A DNA stretch of 64,000 nt from Agrypnia vestita (taxonomy: Eukaryota; Arthropoda; Insecta; Trichoptera; Phryganeidae): contig JADDOH010010958.1 of the NCBI GenBank assembly GCA_016648135.1, positions 62,001 to 126,000 on the forward strand. Direction: 5' to 3'. Of this stretch, positions 1-11,159 are shown piece after piece. Position numbers and translations under genes: made by a program. Under the pieces are notes generated by a model that did no database searches, was not told where the DNA came from, and saw nothing but the letters and a program-made list of their open reading frames with translations. The first letter of the stretch is position 1, and each line of letters starts with the position of its first letter.

Positions 1-3000
1 ACTGGAGCAACTCGGCGTTCCTTCCGATAAGAAAGGACTGAGCGTTGAGGCATTTGAGAAAAATATGGCAGTCGTAGAACATAGGCGACAACTTCTCTCC
101 AAGGTGAGCATTTCAATATTGCAAAAGAGCTAGATTATTTGAATTAATGTCTTTAGTAGAAACTCCCTAAATAGGCTTTGTAAATGAAAGCTCAATAATT
201 ATTTATAAACTAGCTATAATCTGTCAAAAATGACATATTTTTACTATACATTTCGGCCACGAGTTAAGGCGTGAGAACATAGCATTGTAGCGTACATTGT
301 TACATAGAAAATTACGTATTTTCTCTTTTTGTATCTCATCACTATTGGCATCATCTAATAGCATCAGTGACAGACATTGTTACATATAGTTATGCTTTTT
401 TGTTTTATATACCTCATCATTATTTGCGCCATCATGGTAGTGTTAGTGACAGACATTGTTACTTAAAAAATTATATATTTTGATTATTTTTTAATGCATA
501 ATCAACTTCACTTTACTTTCTTTAGAAACATGACAACTTCAATAGATTACGAAAGGGTTTAAATTCTGCATTGGAGCAAAAAGTAAAAGAAGTAAAAAAT
601 AATAGAACCCCATCTACCACTGTTCACATTCACAAGTCCAATGGTTCTCTGAATAAGGTGGGATCCCTTTTCAGCAGCGTGAAGAATAAGGCAATCTCGA
701 TTATGAAATCAAGAGAAAATATTGAGGGAGTATCATCATCAGGACGATCAAAAGCTTTATCCCAAATAGTCCAGGGGTCCTATAGAAAGTCACCAGATAA
801 GAAAAATGTTTCGCCGATTAAAAAAAAATCAAAAGATTCTGTTTTATCAGTATTGTCTTACATGAAAGAAGCGAATGGTGTCAAAGAAAGTGAAATTATG
901 AAGAGTTCAAATGACCTCACATTGTCTTTGTCGGAATCATGCAGCGACACTGAATCATCTGAAGAAGCAGAATCAGAAAATAATAACAGAAGACAGATTG
1001 TTACAGCAGAAGTGACCCATGCACCTTCGAAATCTCTTGAAAAACTTTTAATTTCACCCATTCGTAGGCTCACTCAACCAACAAATGATGAAAATGCAAG
1101 TATTGCCTCTTCCACACCAACTAAAAAAATTGAAAGTAGCACAAAAAAATCTGGAAACGTCATTGAAAATGACAAACAACAATCATACAAAGTGGAACCG
1201 AAAGAAAGCATTGAAAGGATATCAAAGTCGGAGGATAACATACCAAGCATGTATGCAGGAGCGACGAGTTCGTCCGACGAGAGCGATTTCGATGACAGAC
1301 AAACAGACTTGAGAAAAGCTGTTTCTGAAGATAATGTTAACAAAATTACGTCTCAGAAGAGTGTCTTAAAGAGCGTGCTATCTTCTGGGTCTCTCTCAAA
1401 GAAGAAGGTCTTGTTTGATTTGGACGCAAATGAGATGAAATCCTTGAGTACCAGTCCGACTGTCAGCGGCGCTGTTGAGGTGAAAGCAAAGGAAAACTGG
1501 GAGTTAAGAGCCAGTGCTAACACGGACTCAGATAGCGAATGGGAGATATCCAAGTAAGTTTTAAGGTGTCCAATATTAAAGTCTCGACTGTGGTTATATT
1601 AAATTTTTTCTAATTAGTTTAGTAGTTGTAGGGGCTAGAAGTGAAATTGATATATAATATATTGGCAGTCAGCTTAACCAACCGTTGGTCCAGATACAAT
1701 ACCAATATGTATACAATAAAACCATGTTAATTCGAACCCTGATAATTCAATAATTCAAAAGTCCCAAAATATTAATTTCTTCATTTTTAATGTGCCATAA
1801 ATCATTTTAGTTCACGTAATTAGAATTTTTTTTGAAATTTGACAAAATTGAAAAAATATTTAGATTTTTTCGCAAGTGAGAAAAACAAATATGTCAATAT
1901 TGAGTACTTTAGTAATAGTATTGCGATCTTTGTATTAGTATAATAAATATTGCGTTATCGAAATGATTTCTTGAAATATATAAAAATACACACTATTTTT
2001 CACAAAATAAATAGCTTTTTTCATAAGTTATGATTTTTGGCATATTTTGCAATCTCATCACAATTTTTTTTTGGATGAATTTTGAATTAACGTGGTTTCC
2101 CATAATTCTAACTAAATTTATAGTACTCTGATTATTTGACAATCAATCAAATACCCATCAGGTTCACCAGTTTGGCAGATGTTGAATCATGTGTGTATCA
2201 CAAAATATATGCATGCTATGATTGAATTTATCTCGTGAATGAATCGAAAGGTGCGTATTTGTGGAATGGTCATGTCCATCTGTCGAAACATGATACTACA
2301 TAGATAGCAAGTGTGACGCTGAAGGCATGTGTGTGAATTAAAGGCGTTGAGAATGCATGTTGCAAGCTAAGGCGGGAAGTGAATGAAAAAGTACTTTACG
2401 GTTTATTGAAGAAATAGGTTCACAATACATAATACAGGACGAGTAAAGTTAGCGCGTGGAGTACTGAACGAAGGTCGACCAAAGAGTTTGGTGGTGGTAC
2501 AGCGTGCTGCTTGTTGGTACCTCGCCGGTCGCATCGGGCTTCTAGTTGGTGGATCGCCTCGAGTGTGATTGGTTTATTTACACGCTCTAGGGACTAGCGT
2601 CTGGGCAGGCCTGGATGCCCCACAATTTAAACGAAATAACAGCTTTTTTTACTGTCAACATCGAGACATATACAAATCGCAAATATGTATTCACATTTTG
2701 TCAAGAATAGCCTAGTCGATTCCAGATTCGTGTGAACCGTTCGAGAAATTTCGAAAATGCGTAATTCTTCTGATTCTACTATCTCATGACAATATTACAT
2801 TTTAAAATTGTATGAATGATACTACAGGCACGTTCTTACTTATTAATCCTAAGAGAAATGACTTTGTTGTTTTCTAGCGATTTATTAATATAAACCCCAA
2901 TAACTTAATATAGTGTTTATTTTATAAGGGAGAGGAATGACTAGAGGAATTTATTTTTATGTTCCGACATACTATGTAAAATGGTGCATTTCGATATATT

Positions 3001-3407
3001 TATTTTTCAGTGTCGAGTCTGACCCTATTAATCACAATGCGACCGTACACTACAATCCTGCCGAAGAAATAAAGTTGAGCACGAAACAGAGTCCCAAGAT
3101 AGCGGAAATATCAAAAAGTATCGGACAACAATTGGGCGCGAGGACAGTCAAACCTCCCACAGGTGGAATAGACACCATGTTCCAAAATAAGTTGGACCAA
3201 AGTTCCCCACAAAAGTCGGACAATAATACCAGCGGTAACACACTTCATAACGCAACTGTTCTTAATACTGCTTCAACTTCCAGCAGAATAATTATGAATC
3301 AACCGATTCCTAAGCCGAGAACCGTCACACAGAGTAAAAGGAATACTTTAGACAGTGATCTCGAATTGTCTGACTGGAGCCTGGATGACTTACTTAATGC
3401 TAAATAA
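1..3407 (+). CDS. DZIP1-like ciliary protein, C-terminal part (5' end missing)
   Basis: Three exons join in frame: 1-103 (donor gtgagc), 526-1553 (acceptor tttag, donor GTAAGT) and 3011-3407 (acceptor tttttcag, stop TAA at 3405-3407). Together they encode about 508 residues. The first 50 residues are helical (LEQLGVPSDKKGLSVEAF, then RRQLLSK, then NFNRLRKGLNSALEQKVKEV) and resemble the DZIP1/iguana family in spacing and character; this is from memory of the family, not an alignment. The remainder is low-complexity, rich in Ser, Lys and Asp/Glu, and ends in an acidic Trp motif (SDWSLDDLL). DZIP1 acts at the ciliary transition zone and basal body. The zinc finger expected in the family would lie upstream of the window. 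An ATG-like start near 571 and one at 2937 are not true starts, because the sequence before both acceptors is intronic. The gene structure is well supported; the family name is tentative and another coiled-coil protein is possible. Confidence 0.55.
294..500. repeat. Imperfect tandem repeat, unit about 80 bp
   Basis: The phrase gacagacattgttac recurs at 80- and 79-bp spacing (acattgttac near 294, 374 and 453), with a shared CTCATCA(C/T)TATT segment between. It lies in the intron between the first two exons of the DZIP1-like gene. There are two full diverged units and the start of a third. Confidence 0.75.
1714..2105 (+). mobile_element. pogo-like nonautonomous element (diverged copy)
   Basis: The left end reads CAATAAAACCATGTTAATTC after a TA. 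The interior matches the copy at 59427-60041, including a shared stretch around 'cgcaagtgagaaaaacaaat' and 'ttgcgttatcgaaatgattt'. The right side reads gaattaacgtggttt and then degenerates, so the 3' border is approximate. It lies in the second intron of the DZIP1-like gene. Confidence 0.6.
2230..2625 (+). mobile_element. Possible solo LTR, family shared with 37345-37782
   Basis: Phrases are shared in the same order with 37345-37782: tcatgtccatctgt, then a gaaggcatg-type block, then a variant of tttacggtttatt, then a GC-rich 3' part with acgctc(t/g)ag(g)ga/ggctag. The local GC content is well above its surroundings. No coding sequence or second LTR is visible. Borders and the LTR assignment are tentative. 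Confidence 0.35.
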
Positions 3408-3872
3408 AATATAGTAATATTTAAGAAACCATATTTTTTTGCTGACAATAAGATTTTATTTTATGCTATGCTACTGTATTTTCGTAAGTAAAATATTCTA
3501 TGTTTTAATTTCTCATGGAGTTATTAATTCAAAATAGTCATTAAATCTTCACATCCAAGAATATATAATTAAATAGGTCATTCACACGGTGTGAATGACA
3601 TATTTCATAGAGAAAATATATTTTTTTTTATCTGGGAGTCATTAAAGAGCTTACTGGATAAAAGTTCTGTGTTGCATTAAATTAATTCGTAGATATTGTG
3701 TACTCAAAGACAAAAGCGCACTCATCAACAAGTTTTTAATTTATAAATAAATAACTCATTGTTTTCACATTTCATGTTACAGTCACTCCTCATTTATTCC
3801 TACCGTAAAGTGCTATGGTGTAAGGTGTGTTGCGTCAGCACCAGCTAAGTGAGCGACTGTCGAACGATATGT

Positions 3873-4078
3873 GGTGATATTGTGACTTAATTTACAGAGC
3901 ACATTGCCTTTATTCAGTCAGTAAGTCAGTGGTTTATTGCGTGAAGATTGGTGGAATAGAACACGATCATTATGCGGTGATATTGTGACTTAATTTACAG
4001 AGCACATTGCCTTTATTCAGTCAGTAAGTCAGTGGTTTATTGCGTGAAGATTGGTGGAATAGAACATGATCATTAAGC
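3873..4078. repeat. Nearly perfect tandem duplication, unit 103 bp
   Basis: The block starting ggtgatattgtgacttaatt at 3873 repeats from 3976 with almost no change through 'ttggtggaatagaaca(c/t)gatcatta'. It lies just 3' of the DZIP1-like gene and has no coding potential. The near identity suggests a recent duplication or an assembly artefact. Confidence 0.85.
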
Positions 4079-4380
4079 GAGGACAGTTTGTATTTAAATA
4101 TAAAAAAAATTTACTTGTCGAATACGTACTTTACGAAATGTAACACCTTGATTAAATTATTTTATAATTGAATAAATCTCACTATTTATTGTAAGACATG
4201 GTGTATAAATAACACACATTATTTTTACGTTAATATTTCTTTGGAATCTTCATCCAGTTAACATTTCAATTACTTAATAATGCAATGCATCAAGCTCTGG
4301 AGAAAGCTTTTATTAATTTGGGTATAGAAGCTGTGGCATTCCTTCCATCTGTTTAGGGAGGAACTTTATCAGGAATAATC

Positions 4381-4557
4381 AGTGTGGTGGTCATGACGCT
4401 CGCCTAGTGATCCGATGGTTTGAGCCCCATTCCAGGACACCAGCAAGTTAGTCCTATTTTCATAGCACAGTCTTTTGGCTTCGTTTGAAAATAGAAAGAA
4501 TATTGATGCGACACATATTCCGTGTTCGCATCTCTATTTAATTTTAAAAAAAAAAGA
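4381..4557 (+). mobile_element. tRNA-derived SINE (copy 1)
   Basis: The head resembles tRNA (gtcatgacgctcgcc as A-box area, gatggtttgagcccca as B-box area). It is followed by the family body 'gttagtcctattttcatagca', then 'aagaatattgatgcgacaca', and an A-rich tail after 'cgcatctctattta'. Six more copies occur in the window. A true tRNA is excluded by the degenerate arms and the attached body and tail. Confidence 0.8.
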
Positions 4558-5806
4558 ATGGTGAGTCCAGATTAAAGTCCTTGGTTCTTCTGAGTATTTA
4601 TTGACTTATTATTTGTACTGAATATTTATTGACAATTACAGATGGCGACAATCATAATAGCGGTTTACAGGTAGCTTAAATTGTATATGCTCTCTTGCCG
4701 GTTATCTATGTGGCCGCGCCCGGATGGCGCATTCCTTTTTAATCCCATTCACTCCATCTCCCGTCTCTTTCATTCACTCCGACAGACATTCATCTAGAAA
4801 CATCACAGAAACAAACAAATATTTTATACAAACCATACGGATGTGTCGAGATTCGATTCTCAACTTTTTACTGGAATGATATCACAGCACCCTCAGGAGT
4901 GTGCCCTATCGCCGCGGGGGTAAGAACGCAGAGTATTTAACTGCGTGTCTCCTTTCTAAGCTAGGGGTCATTGATACAAGATGACCTTTCATTATGCAAT
5001 AGTTTAATAAAAATAAAACACTGTATTTTTAAACATTTATATATAATATGTGTGTAAACGTACATTACTTCAAGATTCCTATAATCACAATAATAGATCT
5101 TAATTAAAAAATGCTCATTACACGCAAAATAATAATTCTTAAATTTAACTTTCAATTGGAAACAATAAAATAAAAGAATACTAGAAGAAATAACATTAAA
5201 AGATTATATATAAATTTATACACAATGAGGATTCACTTCCCATCCCACTTATTTTAAATCAACATCTGACATCTATATACAGTCCAGCACAGCTGACAGA
5301 ATGTAAAAATGCTACGTTAATATATATAATCGACATCCAACCAGCATCTATATTTAGTTATGTAAATCAATGCATGAGAACGATTTAGAAAAATAATGGC
5401 TCGGTTACAAAATCCATTGCAAATTTGTGTTCTTTCTCAACATGAACTGTGTTCACAGCATGGTTCAATGTTTGTGATTGTGGAATCTAGTATTCAAACA
5501 ATCTTTATAAGACGTAAGCCAAAACTGGTCAAAATATTGACCGCTCATATTTAGGTTGATAATTCATATACAACTCATAGTATTGCCAACACCAGTTGCG
5601 CAAGACGTTCATTGGTTGATAAAACGTCTAGCAATGTGAGGTTTGCTCCGAATCACAAGCAATAATTTTTTATTTACGACTTTCCATCCCATTTTTGAAT
5701 TTCAAAAATCGTTATTACTACATTCTTACGGTTTAAAATTCAAGGTATCTGTGTTTGTATATTTCATATTCTTTCAAGCCAACGCTAACAGTTAATTTAT
5801 TTTTAA
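4558..5806. other. Intergenic, no gene recognised
   Basis: AT-rich DNA. A GC-richer patch at about 4700-4960 includes 'gccgcgggggtaagaacg' and could be an old retroelement end. I see no ORF with coding character. Confidence 0.5.
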
Positions 5807-6101
5807 TCAATATATATATATAAAAAGAAACCCATGTTTCCCTATCCGCCAAGTTTTCTCCACAACCAGCCACAACCACCCACCGGTGATATGGTGGTGG
5901 ATAGCCCTTGGTGTCACACCGAAATTTTGTTTGATGGGGGTGGCTGTGTGTGGGTGGGAGTGGGTGACGAAAATGTGCTTTCTAGCGCATTGTTTTGTTA
6001 TGGGAAGGCCGCAAATGCTTCAGATTGTTTCAAAATAGGTGCGCCGACTGTGTCGGTGCATTCAGAGGGTTCAGGAAAAACCTGCTCTAGAAAGTTCTGT
6101 A

Positions 6102-6131
6102 AGAAGGTTCTAGAAAATTCCTGAAAGTTCT
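6102..6131. promoter_or_regulatory. Perfect six-pentamer heat-shock element
   Basis: Six contiguous alternating nGAAn/nTTCn units, aGAAg gTTCt aGAAa aTTCc and then tGAAa gTTCt, with no gaps. A further GAA/TTC pair lies at 6089-6098, three bases upstream. This matches the consensus bound by trimeric heat-shock factor. Binding itself is inferred. Confidence 0.75.
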
Positions 6132-6218
6132 ATAAGGTTCTAAACTGAGTGGCGGAATGTGTCTGTGTGTCTAGAAGGTTCCTGTACATTCGACAAATTT
6201 CTTGAAAGTTCTGAAAGG

Positions 6219-6248
6219 AGAATGTTCTAGAAGGTTCGCGAAAGTTCT
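6219..6248. promoter_or_regulatory. Second perfect six-pentamer heat-shock element
   Basis: Contiguous units aGAAt gTTCt aGAAg gTTCg and then cGAAa gTTCt. A three-pentamer run (tTTCt tGAAa gTTCt) sits at 6198-6212. Both arrays lie inside the Helitron, within 110 bp of its 3' end. Confidence 0.75.
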
Positions 6249-7036
6249 ATGATGATCCAAACAGTGTACTAAAAATCTATGCGTGCAAAGCCGCGCGGGC
6301 ACAGCTAGTACCATATAAATCTTAAACTGCATTATTTTTTACATAAATTTTGCTGGAGAAAATGGATTCAATTAGGGGAGAGTAAAAGGGTTGATTTTCT
6401 CACAAAAAGAGCATTTCTCAAACTTTATTATATTTATATTATTGCATCCATGTTATGTTCATTCAAATTAATCAATCTTTTTTTTTAAGTATTCAGTTAT
6501 ATACATATAGCTAGTGTATAGGATGGAAGTTACTAGCGGGGTGTGTAGATGACTTGATTTCTTGTCTCAGAATACAACTTACAAAACAAATTAACTGTGA
6601 ATTATTACACATAACACATTCATTTCTCATCTCAGGGATTTGTCAGTTGGGATGTATCAATGTCTTTTAAAGAATTTCAAATAATTTTTGAATAAGAAGA
6701 CTGAAAATCTTATACTTTAAATGAATAAATTACTTCTATGCGGCACTATTCATATATCGTTCCCTTCTTTCTTACATTTTATTGTCTATTCAATGAGCTT
6801 ATTAAAAATTATTTAAACAATATATTTCACAATACATTAAAAACCCATGAAGTCTCGGAACGTCATTATAACCCCAGTCAATACAATGCTTCGGACTGAT
6901 TCTTCTTTTGGTAATTCTGTCTCCGAAAATTATTACAAGAAATAGCGCTCTATAGATTATTCATAATAAAAACATCATTTACAGTTTCGGGAAAATGCTT
7001 TAAAATAGCAGTATTTCAACTAGTATGAACATTATA

Positions 7037-7785
7037 GCCATGTATTCACTAGGGGACAAATTGTCCCTCAACAGCACGCGCGGCATAGAGTCTACGTGAC
7101 GTTGCAACGTCGTGCACTGTTCCGCAACCTCGCGCACAGCATAGCACGGCATTTCTACGTGCCGTGGCAACGTTGCCATGCGCACGTTACCCGAGCGTAC
7201 TCACTGCAACATTCCGCGGAGCGTCAGTACCACGTGGTATGTTTACAAGTGAATACGCATGCGCTGTATCTGTCAAGATGACAATGCGGGGAAACGAAAT
7301 CGTTCTTAAACTCATCGAGCTGTATCGATCGAAGATCGCATAGAATGTCCGTCCTTCTTTCTCTTTGCAGTAAATAATTTCGCATTCTCCTCTTACTTTT
7401 CGATAAACTCATTAACATAAACAGATACGCGGCTATCATCATAACCTCATAGGGCGATATATTTCCGGGACGTCTGGAAAACAATAATTATTTGCAAAAA
7501 GGACCTTGTTTTTAATAATATTCAATTTACTACAGTAAAACCTCGTTAATTTGAAATTGCGACCCAAAAAAACATTTCGAATTGCGCGGAACCCCGTTTT
7601 CGCCAAATGAGATACCGCAGCTGTCATCCATAACCTCATCGGATGACATTTCCGCGACAAGATATGCGAGTCCCGGTGTGTACACGTCAAATGACCGCGT
7701 CAGTGTCCCCGAAATATGAGCGTAGATGTTGATGCGACATGCCGAGCGGAATGTTTCGCGATTTGTCCCCTAGTGAATACATGGC
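7037..7785. mobile_element. Nonautonomous DNA transposon with 25-bp inverted ends
   Basis: The left end GCCATGTATTCACTAGGGGA (7037 on) is repeated inverted at 7761-7785; the match continues through CAAAT. Both ends are flanked by TTATA, a possible target duplication. The interior is CpG-rich and holds two perfect 14-bp palindromes (7098-7111 and 7165-7178). It also carries a fragment of the pogo-like family at about 7535-7630 (acagtaaaacctcgttaatt). No transposase is seen. Confidence 0.75.
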
Positions 7786-7907
7786 TTATAGGTTTAGTGA
7801 TTATGTTTTGATATATAAAAAGTTAATACTTGAAAAAAATAATAATTTCAGAACCATTGCTGTGAATGCTATAGGTTTAATTTATACTTGTACAAATACA
7901 TAAATAT

Positions 7908-8070
7908 ACAGGGTTATTTGGAAAACATTAATAATCTTGCAAGGCTACATTCCTGCCTTGATTATGAGTCGAAAATATTCAAGCAGTCATGACCTGATAT
8001 CAATAGTTATGGAGTAATGCAATATAAAAGTTTGCATTTTTTCCAATATTATACTGGATTTTTGCCCCCA
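7908..8070 (+). mobile_element. Partial copy of the ACAGGGTGT palindromic MITE (family A)
   Basis: It begins acagggttatttggaaaac and contains the family phrases 'cctgccttgattatgagtcg' and 'atatcaatagttatggag'. The 3' half is missing. Confidence 0.65.
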
Positions 8071-8090
8071 GACGGATTGTCATTAATCAA

Positions 8091-8723
8091 GATATATTAT
8101 AGATGTCTCACAGTAACGAAGCTATTTATATGGGAAAGTAAGTATGGAAGTCTTTTTAGGTGTTTATAGGGCTTATGACGTATCGTATGGCGGACTTAAG
8201 TGATCACTTTACACAATGTAACATTCACATTTCCACCCTTGATTGATTGACCCACCACATCGATAAAATTTTTGAAGGTAGAAATAAAATATAAATAAAT
8301 AAAAAAGTTATATATACAGGGTGTTCCAGAGCTAGAAGCAGAAGCTTAGCCAGTAGATTCTTGCCTATGTTATGAGTCTAAAATATTCAAGCAACCATGA
8401 CCTAATTAATATCAATAGTTATGGAGATATGCAATATCAAAGTTTGCATTTTTTTCAATATTTCTGACTTATATTGAAAAAAAACTGACAGAATTATTGA
8501 AAAAAAATGCAAACTTTGATATTGCACATCTCCATAACTATTCATATTAGGTCATGGTTGCTTCAACATTTTAGATTCATAACATAGGCAGGAATCTACT
8601 GGTCAATTTTCTGCTGCTAGCTCTGGTACACCCTGTATATGTTATTTACACAATACGTTTCACTTTAAAAACCTTCTTTCCCATATAAAAAGCTTCATCT
8701 CTGTGAAACATCTATAATATATC
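8091..8723. mobile_element. Family B MITE (TATATTATAGATGTCTCACAG) split by a family A MITE
   Basis: The outer ends gatatattatagatgtctca (8091 on) and the inverted form ending at 8723 belong to a family also found at 19379, 37016, 45771 and 58018. An ACAGGGTGT..ACACCCTGT element (8326-8636), nearly palindromic over its whole length, is inserted in it. The order of insertion, B first and then A, follows from the nesting. Confidence 0.8.
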
Positions 8724-9605
8724 TTAATTAATCATAAAGACTATTTATAAATATGTACATGTATGACTACAAAATGGCTTTTTTAAATATGGTGAATTCA
8801 TTGTTATAATTCACCTCGTAAAAGATCAACATTTTTAAAATGCATAAAATAAAATTAAAATACACTATTTAACACAGTTATAAACTAATCAAATGTTGCA
8901 ATTTATTGATACAGGGTGTCCCAAAAATTAAACTCATCACTAGGAGGGCTGATCGACCAAATTATAACTGACCATAATATCAAAATATGATAGTGGCACT
9001 TTTACAAATTTTGTATAAATCGTCATCTTAGATCAGTTTTTCGAGTGCCATAGTTAATTCCATATTCTAAGTTTTATAACGCAACCCCGAATAGTCGTGT
9101 ATTAATCACAGTCCAAAATAAAACTAACAGAGTGCTTTTAAACCTTTGGAAAAATACACATTTTTGCTCAATTCCCTACAAAACAGCCGTGTTCCGTAGA
9201 ATTGAAGCCATGTGTGATTAGGTATTATATAATCCGATGAAAATATTTGAGAAAAAGAACTGTTAAGTAAGTCTTCCACATGTTTAATTTGTTCCACTAT
9301 TACCACCACCAGTTTCACCACCGTTCTTGTGCTTAACATCTGACATTTTCTAGTGCTACAGTTCAAATGACTCTCACAATAATTTACCTAGGTGTGGCTA
9401 AATTGGAGAGCACAAACACTCGCTAAAGAAGACAAGACTCGTTAAAGAACACGTAACTACTGTGAACATTACTGAAAGTGTGGATCCTGCACTGGTGGGT
9501 AAAATTTTGAATTTCGCACTTCAATAGATAAATTTGAACAATTGGACAGGGCTTTTGTATGTTTAAAAGATCGATAAAGGTGCTTGTAAAGAACTTACTG
9601 TATTA

Positions 9606-9852
9606 TACATATGTGGGGTATAAAAGCAAAGGCAGCAATATGCAAAAAAAAATAATGCGGTCATTCAGGATTACGAATTTATAATGTACTGAATTCGAGA
9701 TTATATAGGAAAAGATTATATAGTCTATAAGGAAGATGGATACATAAAATCTAGAATTATTACATTTTAAATTAGTAATCCTCAGTAACTGCAATCAAAA
9801 CATTTTTTTAATTTTTTGGACATTGCTGCCTTTGACTTTATACCCCACATAT
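9606..9852. mobile_element. Palindromic MITE with GTGGGGTATAAAAGCAAAGG ends
   Basis: The left end catatgtggggtataaaagc is mirrored by ctttataccccacatatata. The subterminal GGCAGCAAT/ATTGCTGCC is also inverted. A second copy is at 24938-25202 and a degraded one at about 35033-35225. Confidence 0.8.
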
Positions 9853-10658
9853 ATATTAGAGGTACAATATTTTATACAAAATCATTGTAAATTATGAAAT
9901 ATATACTACAAAAACTATCACAAACTTTTTGAGTTAAGTATACATACCAAGTACCATTTAAAATTTTGGTAATGATTATGTCGACGGTCCCTCCTTACAT
10001 ATATTGTTGAATACGCAAAAATGTTGTTTTTATTTTACTATCTAAAATCATCCAATTTACTGTATATTTTTGGACAATTTAAAAAAGAAATTGAATTTTT
10101 ATTTCAAACAAAGCATATTTAAAGAATTTTTTTTTAACTGTCTTAAAATATAAAGTAAATCGGATGGTTTAAGATACTAAAATGAAAATCAAATATTTGC
10201 AGAGTTGACAGAATACATAGAGACTGTCGATATGTAGGTACACATAATGAAATATATGAGAGACAAATTAAAAAAAAAAACATTATTAACTTCGATTGAT
10301 TATAGTGGAAAACTAATGGGTTATTTTGTTCAAACCTACTTATTTGGTGGTGTACTCCAATAGCTTCCTTTCTTTTATACAGATCTAATTTTGATTAAGA
10401 AATTAAGTTGATTCAAAGATGTGTTAATTCCCTATGTGCAATACATTTGAACAATGAATTTGTATAAAAACTGAAAAACTAATCAAGAACTGCCATATTA
10501 TTTTTTTATTTAAGAGGTGTTCGTTTCCATAAGTATAGGTCACACAACAATAAATTTGTTTTAAAATGGATGAGAATTAATTTGTTTACCTAATATTTCA
10601 ACCAGGTTCAACGAGAACTTCTGGTTACGTCCCTACCGTTCTGTTCCAACATTAATCG
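9853..10658. other. Intergenic; 3' flank of Vhl
   Basis: AT-rich sequence with no coding ORF. On the minus strand an AATAAA-type signal near 10503-10512, about 150 bp beyond the Vhl stop, could be its poly(A) signal. Confidence 0.45.
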
Positions 10659-11141
10659 TCACCGTGATCTGTGTGAAACGATGGCTTGTTTCAGCTCAAG
10701 TTCGAGAGTTCTAGGCAGCTCCAGCTGACCAATGAGACTTTCGTCCCTAAGTAATTCAACAATGGCCAACATTGCGTTAGTTTTCAAATCTCGCAAGGGC
10801 GCTGTTATGTTGCAATGAATTCTTATCATGTAATCAAATCTTATAGATCTCGGTTTGTCCGCCGGGCCGCGGAAAACAGACCTATTGTTAATCACAAACC
10901 GCTCTTGCGTCACGGAGTCTTTAAAAATCCACGGATGACCGGTGAATGTGTTGATATCCAGAAACTGTGTTGGCAATAACTGCCTGTATTTCTCAGGTTT
11001 TCCAGCATAGTTGATCCAGTAAATATCCACCGGTCTTCGACTGGCATTTGTAAAGCGTACGTAAGAGCGATGCTCGCATTTTTCCGACTTTATTATCTTT
11101 AAGTTGCCCTCTTTATCAGTTTCATATTCAAAGGCAATCAT
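10659..11141 (-). CDS. Vhl: Von Hippel-Lindau protein homologue (VHL)
   Basis: The 160-residue product matches the VHL family along its length. The beta domain (about residues 24-92) contains SYVRFTNASRRPVDIYWINY and the TFTGHPWIFKD core. Human hydroxyproline-binding residues Tyr98, Ser111, His115 and Trp117 correspond to Tyr52, Thr65, His69 and Trp71 here. The alpha domain (about residues 114-155; PLRDLKTNAMLAIVELL, then LELPRTL) is the elongin C-binding helix region. VHL is the substrate receptor of a CUL2-elongin B/C ubiquitin ligase that recognises prolyl-hydroxylated HIF-alpha/Sima. The ATG at 11141 lies just inside a possible splice acceptor (minus-strand ttttag at about 11155). An upstream 5' UTR or short coding exon is therefore likely, since the intervening codons (KAYA) are open. 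Ser-to-Thr at the Ser111 position is conservative. The identity is confident; the exact N-terminus is not. Confidence 0.9.
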   Translation of the reverse strand: MIAFEYETDKEGNLKIIKSEKCEHRSYVRFTNASRRPVDIYWINYAGKPEKYRQLLPTQFLDINTFTGHPWIFKDSVTQERFVINNRSVFRGPADKPRSIRFDYMIRIHCNITAPLRDLKTNAMLAIVELLRDESLIGQLELPRTLELELKQAIVSHRSR

Positions 11142-11159
11142 AGCATAAGCCTTCCTAAA

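Larger units (their letters stand above)
5807..6308 (+). mobile_element. Short nonautonomous Helitron
   Basis: The element begins TC after an A (5806|5807) and ends CTAG before a T (6305-6308|6309), the A^T insertion pattern of Helitrons. Just before the end is a GC-rich hairpin, GTGC..GCAC around AAAGCCGCGCGG, followed by ACAGCTAG. This is the arrangement familiar from lepidopteran Helitrons. There are no terminal inverted repeats and no target duplication, as expected. It encodes no Rep/helicase. The 96-codon open frame inside (5834-6124) looks like chance. The 3' half is dense in GAA/TTC units (see the regulatory entries). Confidence 0.8.

Noticed and set aside
2937..3407. 156-codon ORF with its own ATG at 2937 as a separate gene
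   Set aside because: The first 25 codons are intron sequence ending in a tttttcag acceptor. The rest splices in frame to the DZIP1-like exon ending at 1553.
5834..6124. 96-codon ORF starting MFPYPPSFLHNQ as a small protein gene
   Set aside because: It lies wholly inside the Helitron, has low-complexity G/V- and P-rich runs from simple sequence, and ends within the heat-shock-element repeats.
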